The position numbers were made by a program, and so were the translations under genes. Positions 35,956 to 44,780 of a stretch of 64,000 nucleotides of DNA are shown piece after piece. Numbering within the stretch: position 1 is the first letter of the stretch; each line of letters opens with the position of its first letter. Source of the stretch: Caulobacteraceae bacterium. Its GTDB lineage: Bacteria; Pseudomonadota; Alphaproteobacteria; Caulobacterales; Aquidulcibacteraceae. Under the pieces are notes generated by a model that was not told where the DNA came from, did no database searches, and worked only from the letters and a program-made list of their open reading frames with translations. The stretch spans positions 117,753 to 181,752 of the forward strand of contig JADJCG010000008.1 of the NCBI GenBank assembly GCA_016703335.1. Direction: 5' to 3'.

Positions 35956-35964
35956 GGGGCGCTC

Positions 35965-36699
35965 ATGTGGACCTGGCACAAATGGTTCGAGCGTCACACG
36001 CTCATCCTGCTGATCGGCATTCTCGTCGTCGTGTCGATCGGAGGTTTGGTGCAGATCGCACCGCTCTTTTTCATCGAGTCGACGATTGAAGAGGTCGAGG
36101 GCGTGCGTCCTTACACGCCGCTCGAGCTCACTGGCCGTCAAGTCTATATCCGCGAGGGCTGTTATGTTTGCCACTCGCAGATGGTCCGCCCGCTGCGCGA
36201 CGAAGTTGAACGCTACGGCCATTACAGCCTTGCCGCCGAGAGCATGTACGACCACCCGTTCCAGTGGGGCTCCAAGCGCACCGGTCCCGATCTGGCGCGC
36301 GTGGGCGAACGTTATTCCGATGAATGGCACCGCGCGCACTTGGCTGATCCCCGCTCGGTTGTGCCTGAATCGGTGATGCCGCCCTATGCGTTTTTGGCCA
36401 ATACCGAAATCGACTCCGCGCATGTGAACGCGCACTTACGCGCCAACCGTTTGCTGCGCGTGCCTTACACCGACGAACAGATCGCCAATGCGGCGATGGA
36501 CGCGCGCGCGCAAGCCGAGCCCTTGGGCTCCAACGCTTACGATTTCGAACAGCGTTATCCTGGCGTCGCCATTCGCGACTTCGACGGCGACCCTGCGCGC
36601 GTGACTGAAATGGATGCGCTGATCGCTTACCTTCAGATGCTGGGCACGGGCGTCGACTTCTCAACCTATCAGGCCGACGCGCCTGAAAATGAGCGGTGA
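35965..36699 (+). CDS. ccoO: cbb3-type oxidase subunit II, monohaem cytochrome c
   Basis: The 244-residue subunit has an N-terminal anchor helix (residues ~12-34) and a periplasmic cytochrome domain with the haem c site CYVCH at 66-70 and a distal Met ligand in the VMPPYAFL region. It passes electrons from CcoP to CcoN. It follows ccoN by nine bases with a GGGGG ribosome site. Length is typical. Confidence 0.96.
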   Translation: MWTWHKWFERHTLILLIGILVVVSIGGLVQIAPLFFIESTIEEVEGVRPYTPLELTGRQVYIREGCYVCHSQMVRPLRDEVERYGHYSLAAESMYDHPFQWGSKRTGPDLARVGERYSDEWHRAHLADPRSVVPESVMPPYAFLANTEIDSAHVNAHLRANRLLRVPYTDEQIANAAMDARAQAEPLGSNAYDFEQRYPGVAIRDFDGDPARVTEMDALIAYLQMLGTGVDFSTYQADAPENER

Positions 36700-36703
36700 G
36701 GCC

Positions 36704-36865
36704 ATGAGCTACGAACAGGCAACGCATCTCGCACAGACTTGGGGCCTTGGCCTCCTTTTTATGGTGTTCGCCGGCGCCGTCATCTACGCGCTCTGGCCGG
36801 GCAATCGCGAAGAGTTCACGCAAGCCGCGCGCACGCCGCTCAACGACGGGGACGACAATGGCTGA
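36704..36865 (+). CDS. ccoQ: cbb3-type oxidase small subunit CcoQ
   Basis: This 53-residue protein (MSYEQATHLAQTWGLGLL) has one membrane helix ending VIYALWPGNREEF, the standard CcoQ pattern, and stabilises the oxidase complex. It starts five bases after ccoO and overlaps the ccoP start by eight bases. Confidence 0.93.
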   Translation: MSYEQATHLAQTWGLGLLFMVFAGAVIYALWPGNREEFTQAARTPLNDGDDNG

Positions 36866-37839
36866 TAAGGTTGAGCGCGACGAAGTCACGGGCACCGACA
36901 CGACCGGTCACGAATGGGACGGCGTCAAGGAATTGGATACGCCACTGCCGCGCTGGTGGCTCTACATCTTCTACGCCTCGATCGTGGTGGCGATCGTCTA
37001 TTGGGTGTTGATGCCCGCTTGGCCGCTGGTGAATGGTTATACGCCTGGCGTTCTCCATTTCTCCGATCGCGCCAATGTGGCGGCCGATATTGGCGAGCTG
37101 CGCGCGGCGCGGGCGCCGATGTTCGATCGCTTGGCGCATGCTTCGACCGCCGACCTCGCGCGTGATCCGGAATTGCAGGAATTTGCGCGCGCCGCCGGGA
37201 TCGGCCTTTGGCGACAATTGCCAGACCTGCCATGGCGCGGGCGGCGCCGGCGCGGCCGGCTATCCGGTGCTCGCCGATGACGTCTGGATCTGGGGCGGTT
37301 CGATGGAAGACATCGAACATACGCTGCGTGTCGGCATTCGCTCCGGACACCCGGACGCGCGCATGTCGATGATGCCCGCGTTCGGCCGCGACAACATGCT
37401 GACCGATGCACAAATCAGCGATGTCACCGAACAGGTCGTGGCGATGTCGAGTGCGCGTGCGCGTCTCCATCCGGACTTGCGCGCGGCCGCGCGCGGGGCG
37501 CTCGTCTATCAAGAGCAATGCGCCGTCTGTCACGGCGCAACCGGGACTGGCGACCGCGCCCTGGGCGCGCCGAGCCTCACCGACGATGTGTGGCTCTATG
37601 GCGGCTCGCGCGAAGAGATCCGCCGCCAGATCGAGCTTGGCCGCGGCGGCGTGATGCCATCGTGGGAGCGCCGTTTCGACGACGGCACCTTGAGAGCGTT
37701 GGCCTATTACGTTCACCAGATGGGCGGCGGCGAAGCTGACGCGCCCGTCGCTCCACCGACACTGCCATCCGCGGCAGCGCCAGCGCCGGTGGTTGATCAA
37801 GATCAAGACGAGAGGGCCGCTGGCGGTGCTCCGCACTAG
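36858..37839 (+). CDS. ccoP: cbb3-type oxidase subunit III, dihaem cytochrome c, one frame break
   Basis: From ATG 36858 (MADKVERDEVTGTDTTGHEWDG) the protein has one anchor helix (about 32-55) and two cytochrome c domains with haem sites CQTCH and CAVCH, and is the electron entry point. At about 37203 a base is missing, so the first frame ends early (GIGLWRQLPDL) while the correct one continues FGDNCQTCHGAG. Repaired length is about 327 residues, a little long because of an Ala/Pro-rich tail. That tail's DNA contains a perfect FixK box. Confidence 0.93.
37793..37806 (+). promoter_or_regulatory. Perfect FNR/FixK box inside the end of ccoP, before ccoG
   Basis: TTGATCAAGATCAA lies in the last 15 codons of ccoP, 36 bp before the ccoG start. 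It would give ccoGHIS a second FixK-controlled promoter. Confidence 0.8.
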
Positions 37840-37841
37840 CG

Positions 37842-39332
37842 GTGGTCAAGGTTACTCTCATCGCTAAGCGGCCAAACGAGGATGCGCACGGCGTAGACGC
37901 CGAAGCGGTCAACTCGAAACAGGCCCGCGCGCTTTACGCTAAGCGCCAGCAAATTTACCCGAAGCTGGCGCACGGCTTTTTCCGCAATCTGAAATGGGCG
38001 GCGATGGTTGCCCTGTTGGCGATCTATTACGTGACGCCTTGGCTTCGGTGGGACCGCGGCTTCGGCCGGCCCGACCAGGCCGTGCTGATCGATTTTGAAG
38101 GCCGGCGCTTCTTTTTCTTCTTCATCGAGCTCTGGCCGCAGGAAGTTTATTACGTCGCCGGGCTTTTGATCCTCGGCGCCTTCGGCATCTTTTTGTCGTC
38201 AGCGTTGTTTGGGCGCATCTGGTGCGGTTACGCCTGCCCACAGACGGTCTGGACCGATCTTTATATTTACGTCGAACGCTGGATCGAGGGCGACCGCAAT
38301 GAGCGGATGCGCCTCGACAAGGCGCCTGTCTCGTTCGACAAAGCGCGCAAGAAGATCGCCAAGCATGCGATCTGGATTTTGATCGCCGCCGCGACCGGCG
38401 GCGCTTGGGTCTTCTATTTCGGTGATGCGCCGACACTCTTCCGCGAGATTTTCACAGGCCAGGCGAGCACGCCGGTTTATCTCTTCATAGGCGTTTTGAC
38501 CTTCACCACTTACGCGCTGGCCGGCACCATGCGCGAACAGGTCTGCACCTATATGTGCCCGTGGCCGCGCATTCAGGCGGCGATGACCGACCAGCACGCG
38601 CTCTCGGTGACCTATCTCGCCGATCGGGGCGAGCCGCGCGGTGCGCATAAGAAAGCTGAAACCTGGGAAGGTCGCGGCGATTGCATCGATTGCCGCCAGT
38701 GCGTCGCGGTTTGCCCCCAAGGCATCGACATTCGCGACGGCGACCAGCTCGAATGCATCAATTGTGCGCTGTGCATCGATGCGTGTGACGAGATCATGGT
38801 CAAGGTGGGCCGCCCCAAAGGGCTCATCGCCTACGATACGCATGTCAATGTCGAGAAGCGACAGCGCGGCGAGCTAGCGGGGATCCACCTCATCCGTCCG
38901 CGCACGGTGCTCTACGCGGTGCTGATGATCGTGGTCGGCGCTATCATGCTCTATGCGCTGGCGACGCGCTCAACGCTCGATCTCAACGTCATCCGCGACC
39001 GTAGCCCACCGTTCGTGCGCCTCGCCGACGGCGCCGTTCGCAATGATTACGCGTTGAAGCTCATCAACATGGCGCCGCGCACGCGTCGTGTGCGCATCAC
39101 TGTAAGCGGGCTCAATGGCGCCCATTTCATCGCCAACGGCCATCAGGTCGAAACGAACGGCGCCATCGAAGTGGAGGCCCAACCCGACGGCGTCGCCAAC
39201 ATTCGGGTTCATGTCGTCGCGCCCGCAGGGGCCGCCAACGGGACTCATACGTTGCAGTTCGAGATCGCCGACATTGAAACCGGCGAGCACGCCGCCAGCG
39301 CCTCGGCGTTCGTTGCGGAGAGAGAACCATGA
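37842..39332 (+). CDS. ccoG: cbb3 oxidase accessory protein CcoG (FixG/RdxA)
   Basis: The 496-residue protein starts at GTG 37842, two bases after the ccoP stop. It has about five membrane helices, a polyferredoxin region with two 4Fe-4S motifs (CIDCRQCVAVCPQGID and CINCALCIDAC), and a C-terminal Ig-like domain (residues ~380-490). CcoG is known as a cupric reductase in copper delivery to the CuB site. Sequence is intact and typical, including WCGYACPQTVWTDLY. Confidence 0.95.
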   Translation: MVKVTLIAKRPNEDAHGVDAEAVNSKQARALYAKRQQIYPKLAHGFFRNLKWAAMVALLAIYYVTPWLRWDRGFGRPDQAVLIDFEGRRFFFFFIELWPQEVYYVAGLLILGAFGIFLSSALFGRIWCGYACPQTVWTDLYIYVERWIEGDRNERMRLDKAPVSFDKARKKIAKHAIWILIAAATGGAWVFYFGDAPTLFREIFTGQASTPVYLFIGVLTFTTYALAGTMREQVCTYMCPWPRIQAAMTDQHALSVTYLADRGEPRGAHKKAETWEGRGDCIDCRQCVAVCPQGIDIRDGDQLECINCALCIDACDEIMVKVGRPKGLIAYDTHVNVEKRQRGELAGIHLIRPRTVLYAVLMIVVGAIMLYALATRSTLDLNVIRDRSPPFVRLADGAVRNDYALKLINMAPRTRRVRITVSGLNGAHFIANGHQVETNGAIEVEAQPDGVANIRVHVVAPAGAANGTHTLQFEIADIETGEHAASASAFVAEREP

Positions 39333-39825
39333 GCGCCAAACCGTTCGAGATCAAAGGCGGTCACGTGCTGGCCGGCCTTCTTCTCTTCTTCGCCGCCATC
39401 ATCGCGATCAATGTCGCCTTCGCGGTCGCTGCGGTGCGGACGTTTCCTGGCGAAGACGAGCGCCGTTCCTACACTCAAGGCCTTCACTACAATGACACGC
39501 TCGCCGAACGCCGCGCGGAAGCTCGATTAGGCTGGCAGGCGCGCACCCAACTCTCCCCAACGCACGCTGGCGCGCGCCTTATCGTGCGTCTCGATGATCG
39601 CGATGGCGCCCGATAGACGGCGCCACCATCGAAGGCGTGTTGCGTTGGCCGCCCAATGAGGCTGGCGACCGCCAGCTCACCTTCGTCTCACAGGGCGATG
39701 GCAGCTACGCCGCCGACCTGGGGACGCTTGCGCCGGGGCGCTGGGATCTTCGAGCGCGTGCGCACGACAGGGGCGCTTCTGCGCTTTCCTTCGAAGCGGA
39801 GCTCACATGGCCCTCGACACCCTAA
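39329..39825 (+). CDS. ccoH: cbb3 oxidase assembly protein CcoH (FixH), one frame break
   Basis: It overlaps ccoG by four bases. One N-terminal helix (GGHVLAGLLLFFAAIIAINV) is followed by a periplasmic domain with YTQGLHYNDTLAERRAE, a FixH hallmark. Near 39614 a C is missing from a run (GCGCCCGATAG), which creates a TAG; adding it gives DDRDGAPIDGATIEGVLRW and the rest to 39825, about 165 residues, the usual length. Confidence 0.92.
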
Positions 39826-42185
39826 ATCCCGGCTGTCCCTCCGGGCTTGGGACGCCAGGTGGCGATGAAGACGCGCCGATAAATATCGGCGCCTTCGTGC
39901 GCACAGACGCAAAAGGCGATGAGACTCTCGAACTCATGATCGAAGGCGCAAGTTGCGCTGCCTGCATCAAGAAGATCGAGGGTGGGCTGCTTGCGTTACC
40001 CGGCGTTTCCGACGCGCGGCTCAATCTTTCGACTAAAAGGCTGCGTGTGGCCTGGCGCCCGGGCGCGCTCGCGCCCGAAGCGGTCGCCGCGACTTTGGTC
40101 CGCCTCGGCTATCGCGCTCAGCCGTTCGATCCCGAAGTGGCGCAACAGAATATCGACCAGGAAGGGCGCTTCCTGCTGCGCTGCCTCGCGGTCGCAGGCT
40201 TCGGCGCCATGAACATCATGATGTTCACGACACCGATCTGGTTCGGCGACGATATGGGCGCCGATACACGCACTTTAATGCATTGGTTCTCGGCCTTGGT
40301 TGCGGTCCCTTGCGGGCTTTACGCGGCGCAGCCTTTCTTGCGTTCGGCCTGGAAGGCGCTCCGCGCTGGGCGCGCCAACATGGACGTGCCGATCTCATTG
40401 GCGGTGGTGCTGACCTTCACCATGAGCATTGCCGAAACGGCGATGGGCGGCGCCCACACCTATTTCGACGGCATCACCATGCTGCTCTTCTTCCTGTTGA
40501 TCGGGCGCTATCTCGATCACAGGCTGCGCGAACGGGCGCGTACGGCCGCACGTGAGATCTTGGCGCTGCAGGCAGTGACGGCGCGCCGCGTTGGCGCAGG
40601 CGGCGAGGTTGAAGCGATAGCGAGCCGCGAGATTGCGATTGGCGACCGGCTCTTGCTTGCGGTCGGCGAGCGTGCCCCGTGTGACGGCGTCATTGTCGAA
40701 GGGACGTCCGATCTCGATTGCGCGATGCTCACAGGCGAGACGCTGCCGGCGCCAGCGCGTCCCGGCGATGCAATCTTGGCAGGCTCCATTAATGTGAGCC
40801 GTCCCATCACGATGCGCGCGCGCGCGCGGGCCGAAGACTCCGCGGTCGCTGAACTCGCGCGCCTGATTGAAGTCGGCGAGCAGGGACGGGGGCGTTTCGT
40901 GCGCCTCGCCGATCGCGCGGCCGCACTCTATGTGCCAGTCGTGCATAGCGCTGCGGCGCTCACCTTCATTGGCTGGATGGTCGGCCCACTCATACTGCAG
41001 GCGATGGGTGTGGATGTGGCCGGCCCGGACGCGCGCGTTGCGCTCGCCAACGCGGTCGCTGTCCTCATCATCACGTGCCCATGCGCGCTGGGGCTGGCCG
41101 TGCCCGCCGTGCAAGTCGTCGCCACCGGACGCTTGTTTAAGGCCGGCGTCTTGGTGCGCTCGGGCGATGCGCTGGAGCGGCTCGCTCAAATTGACATGGT
41201 CGTGTTCGACAAGACCGGAACGCTCTCGCTCGGCAAGCCGAAACTGGTTTCAGGCCCGGACGCGGCGACATTGCTCGCGGCGGCCTCGCTCGCGCGTGTA
41301 TCGCGCCATCCTTTATCGCGCGCGCTGGTGGAGGCCGCGGGCCCAGGCGCAGCATGCACAGGCGCCGTTGAACATCCCGGCGAGGGCGTGGAAGCCATGC
41401 TCGATGGTAAGCCGGCGCGCCTCGGCAAGAGGCGCTTTGCAGCGCCCGGCGAAGCCGATGCGCCAGACGACGCGCCCGAACTCTGGTTCGCCCGCGATGC
41501 TCAAGCGCCCGTACGCTTTACGTTTGCCGATGCGTTGCGTCCCGATGCAGCGGCCGCGGTCGCCGCGCTTAAAGCGCGCGGCTACGACGTGGAGATGCTC
41601 TCCGGCGACCGGGCAACGGCGGTGGAGTCAGCCGCAAAGGCGGCGGGTATCGATGCATGGCGCGCAGGCGTAACGCCGGCGCAAAAGACGGCTCGCATGC
41701 AGGCGCTCCGTGGTCTTGGGCGAAAGCCGCTCATGGTCGGGGACGGTCTAAACGATGCGGCAGCGCTTGCTGCGGCCCACGCATCGGCCTCGCCTGGGCA
41801 CGCCGTGGAAGCTAGCCAAGCGGCGGCCGATTTCGTGCTGCAGGGCGATGCTTTGATGGGATTGGTGGAGGCGATCGATGTCGCCAAGCGTGCGCAGCGT
41901 CGCGCCAGCGAAAACCTGTTCTTCTCGGCCATTTATAATGTTATGGCTGCGCCGCTTGCTGCGGCGGGCTTGTTGACGCCCTTGATCGCGGCGATCGCGA
42001 TGTCGGGCGCTTCGCTCATCGTCACTTGGAACGCGTTGCGCATGCAGGGGAGGCGGGCATGGACATCCGGATCTTTCTTGCGCCTGCCGCCGTCCTCATG
42101 GGTGCAATCGGGCTTGGCGCCTTCCTGTGGAGTTTGCGCGCCGGCCAATACGAGGATCTCGACGGCGCCGCGCACCGGGTCTTGA
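39807..42185 (+). CDS. ccoI: Copper-exporting P-type ATPase for cbb3 assembly (CcoI/FixI)
   Basis: The protein has an N-terminal HMA metal-binding domain with GASCAACIKKIEG, eight membrane helices including the CPC ion motif (IITCPCALGLAVPA), the actuator LTGETLPAPA, the phosphorylation site DKTGTLS and GDGLNDAAAL. It moves copper to the periplasm for the oxidase. The true end is probably near ALRMQGR (about 42050); the last 40 codons run over ccoS in another frame and are not family-like, so a small indel near 42050 or a natural run-on are both possible. Confidence 0.93.
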   Translation: MALDTLNPGCPSGLGTPGGDEDAPINIGAFVRTDAKGDETLELMIEGASCAACIKKIEGGLLALPGVSDARLNLSTKRLRVAWRPGALAPEAVAATLVRLGYRAQPFDPEVAQQNIDQEGRFLLRCLAVAGFGAMNIMMFTTPIWFGDDMGADTRTLMHWFSALVAVPCGLYAAQPFLRSAWKALRAGRANMDVPISLAVVLTFTMSIAETAMGGAHTYFDGITMLLFFLLIGRYLDHRLRERARTAAREILALQAVTARRVGAGGEVEAIASREIAIGDRLLLAVGERAPCDGVIVEGTSDLDCAMLTGETLPAPARPGDAILAGSINVSRPITMRARARAEDSAVAELARLIEVGEQGRGRFVRLADRAAALYVPVVHSAAALTFIGWMVGPLILQAMGVDVAGPDARVALANAVAVLIITCPCALGLAVPAVQVVATGRLFKAGVLVRSGDALERLAQIDMVVFDKTGTLSLGKPKLVSGPDAATLLAAASLARVSRHPLSRALVEAAGPGAACTGAVEHPGEGVEAMLDGKPARLGKRRFAAPGEADAPDDAPELWFARDAQAPVRFTFADALRPDAAAAVAALKARGYDVEMLSGDRATAVESAAKAAGIDAWRAGVTPAQKTARMQALRGLGRKPLMVGDGLNDAAALAAAHASASPGHAVEASQAAADFVLQGDALMGLVEAIDVAKRAQRRASENLFFSAIYNVMAAPLAAAGLLTPLIAAIAMSGASLIVTWNALRMQGRRAWTSGSFLRLPPSSWVQSGLAPSCGVCAPANTRISTAPRTGS

Positions 42186-42205
42186 TCGATGACGAGGATG
42201 ACTGA
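42059..42205 (+). CDS. ccoS: cbb3 oxidase assembly protein CcoS (FixS)
   Basis: The 48-residue frame (MDIRIFLAPAAVLMGAIGL) has one helix followed by FLWSLRAGQYEDLDGAAHRVL and an acidic DDEDD tail, the classic CcoS pattern (W-S-x-R-x-G-Q-Y-D/E-D). It overlaps ccoI in a different frame and its stop overlaps the next ATG (ATGACTGA). Needed for cofactor insertion into CcoN. Confidence 0.93.
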   Translation: MDIRIFLAPAAVLMGAIGLGAFLWSLRAGQYEDLDGAAHRVLIDDEDD

Positions 42206-43888
42206 GGCGTCAGCGCAAGCCGCGCGCGTCAGCTTTGCCGATCTGTTCACGCCCAAGCTTTTACCGTGCTGCGCGAAGGCTATGGCGCGGCGCAGCTGCG
42301 CGCCGATGCGCTCGCTGGGCTCACCGTGGCCATTGTGGCGTTGCCCCTGTCGATGGCCATCGCCATCGCCTCTGGCGCCAGTCCGGCCCAAGGCCTTGTC
42401 ACTGCGATTGTCGGCGGCTTTGTCGTTTCTGCGCTGGGCGGCAGCCGTTTTCAGATCGGTGGTCCCGCCGGCGCTTTCATTGTCTTGGTCGCAAGTACGG
42501 TCGCCGCGCACGGCATGAACGGTCTCGTTCTCGCCGTCGCCATGTCTGGATTGATGCTGACGGCGATCGGTCTGATGCGGCTCGGCGCCTATATCAAATT
42601 CGTGCCGTATCCGGTGACGGTTGGGTTCACCGCCGGCATCGCCATCATCATCCTCGCCAGCCAGCTCAAGGAATTGTTTGGCTTGACGCTCGGTGGAGCC
42701 GAGCCCGGTCCGTTCGTCGAGAAGCTTGAGGCGCTCTGGCGCGCTTCGCCCAGTTTCAATCTCGCGAGCTTCGCGATCGCCGCTGGCGTGATCGGCGCCA
42801 TCTTCCTCTTGAAGCGTCTTCGTCCGCATTGGCCGGGATTGCTGATCGCCGTGGCGGGCGCGGCCATTGCCGCGGCATTGCTCAATCTGCCGATCGATAC
42901 GATCGGCTCGCGGTTTGGCGCGCTGCCACGTTTTTTGCCGGCGCCGACCTTGCCAGAACTCGACGTCCATTTGGCGCTGGCGGTCTTGCCGAATGCGATC
43001 GCCTTCACCTTGCTGGGTGCTATTGAATCTTTGCTGTCGGCAGTTGTCGCCGATGGTATGACCGGACGCCGCCACCGCTCCAATTGCGAATTGGCGGCCC
43101 AAGGCGTCGCCAATCTCGCGTCATCCTTCTTTGGCGGAATTCCCGTCACCGGCACGATCGCACGCACCGCCACCAATGTGCGCGCTGGGGCGCACGGGCC
43201 CGTCGCCGGCATGCTGCATGCCGTCTTTTTACTCCTCTTCATGCTGCTCGCCGCGCCGCTTGCGGCGTTCATCCCAATGGCGGCTTTGGGCGGCGTGCTG
43301 GCGACCGTCGCTTGGAATATGATCGAGCGTCCCGCCATCGCCAATCTCTTCAAAGCCTCGCGCGGCGACGCCGTCATCTTAGTGGTGACGTTTGCTCTCA
43401 CCATTTTCCGCGACCTAACCGAAGCCATTGTCGTCGGTTTTGCGCTGGGCTCCGTGCTCTTCATTCACCGCATGTCGCAGACGACGGCGGTGGCGGAGGA
43501 GCCCTTTGTCACCGAGGACCGCGCCGATGACGCGAATGGCGCACGCATGGCCTATGACAGCAATGAGGCTGCTGATCCCAGCGTTGTGGTCTATCGCATC
43601 TCCGGCGTCTTCTTCTTTGGCGCCGCCGCTTCGATCGGCGCCGTTCTGGATCGCATCGGCGACGCCAATCGCGCGCTCATCGTCGATTTCAGCGCCGTGC
43701 CCTTCGTCGATTCAACCGCCGCCCGCACCATGGGATCGCTGGCGCGCAATCTCGGCAAACGCGGCGCCAAACTCTACCTCACCGGCGCGACAGCGTCGGT
43801 GCGGCGCGATTTCGATCGCAATGGCTTGGAGGGCGTCCTCTATCGCGACAGCGTCGAGGCAGCTTTGGTCGACGCGCGCGAACTTTGA
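42198..43888 (+). CDS. SulP-family anion transporter with STAS domain, one frame break
   Basis: The start at 42198 (MTEASAQAARVSFADLFTP) overlaps the ccoS stop. Near 42262 one base is missing in AAGCTTTTACC; repaired, PKLLTVLREGYGAAQ leads into 10-12 helices with the SulP signature (LPLSMAIAIASGASPAQGL, GSRFQIGGPAGAF) and a C-terminal STAS domain (residues ~450-555, IVDFSAVPFVDSTAARTM). Substrate may be sulfate, bicarbonate or another anion. Coupling to the cbb3 operon suggests a role linked to respiration or pH, but this is inference. Confidence 0.9.
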
Positions 43889-43967
43889 CAACCACGCCCG
43901 CTCCAGAAGCGGCCATCGGCGTTGAAGCCCTCGAAGCGCGCCCCAATGTGTCGTTGCGCGCTAACGG

Positions 43968-44666
43968 TCACGCCGCGACTGAGAACAAGCGTCCGACCGC
44001 CGCGGTGACTGCGAGCGCCAGCGCACCCCAGAGCGTGACCCGCAATACGCCCTTAATGACGGGCGCCCCGCCGGCGCTCGCGCCGAGGGCGCCGAGTGCG
44101 GCAAGGCAGACGAGCGCGGCGATAACGACGGCGGGTGTAAGCGCGCTCGCGGGTGTGGCAAGCACGACGAGCAGCGGCACGATGGCTCCGGCCGCGAACG
44201 TGACGGCCGACGTCCACGCTGCCTGCACGGGACGGGCCACTGTGGCGTCGATGATGTGCAGTTCGTCGCGCGCATGGGCGCCGAGTGCATCCTTGGTCAT
44301 GAGTTGGCGGGCGACTTCGCCCGCAAGATCGGCATCGAGACCCCGCCCGACATAAATCTGAGTCAGCTCGGCCAGCTCCAATTCGGGTTGCTCCTGCAGC
44401 TCACGCCGCTCACGCGCTAGATCGGCGCGTTCGGCGTCGGATTGCGAACTCACCGATACGTATTCACCGGCTGCCATCGACATCGCCCCGGCCACCAAGG
44501 CGGCGGCGCCCGCTATGACGATATCACCGCGCGCGGCGCCCGCAGCGGCGACCCCGACAATGAGGCTCGCGGTCGAGACGACGCCGTCATTGGCGCCGAG
44601 CACGGCCGCCCGAAGCCAGCCGATGCGGGACGTCGCCACGTGCTTTTCGAGATGACGAGCGCGCAT
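43968..44666 (-). CDS. VIT1/CCC1-family membrane protein (iron/manganese transport)
   Basis: From MRARHLEKHVATSRIGWLRA the 232-residue protein has about five helices and the family motif AAVLGANDGVVSTASLIVGV with the charged stretch AGEYVSVSSQSDAERADLARERREL. CCC1/VIT1 proteins move Fe2+ or Mn2+ out of the cytoplasm. Upstream frames extend to 44762, but the chosen Met matches the usual start. It is divergent from the beta-CASP nuclease gene. A weak FixK-like TTGAG-N4-CGCAA lies between them at 44734-44747. Confidence 0.88.
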   Translation of the reverse strand: MRARHLEKHVATSRIGWLRAAVLGANDGVVSTASLIVGVAAAGAARGDIVIAGAAALVAGAMSMAAGEYVSVSSQSDAERADLARERRELQEQPELELAELTQIYVGRGLDADLAGEVARQLMTKDALGAHARDELHIIDATVARPVQAAWTSAVTFAAGAIVPLLVVLATPASALTPAVVIAALVCLAALGALGASAGGAPVIKGVLRVTLWGALALAVTAAVGRLFSVAA

Positions 44667-44780
44667 GACTTCTCCAACTTTGCCGATCGGCGCACCCATG
44701 GCGCCCTTATGCGCCGCTTCATTCGGCCGCCAATTGAGCCCGCGCAAGCCGGTTAGGCACACGCCGTGCTTGTTGGCGCC

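Noticed and set aside
36858..39825. Reading ccoP and ccoH as pseudogenes
   Set aside because: Both resume full conservation after a one-base slip, in an operon where everything else is intact; sequencing error is more likely.
41933..43102. 389-codon minus-strand frame
   Set aside because: It is antisense to ccoI, ccoS and the SulP gene and has Arg/Gln/Asp-rich shadow composition.
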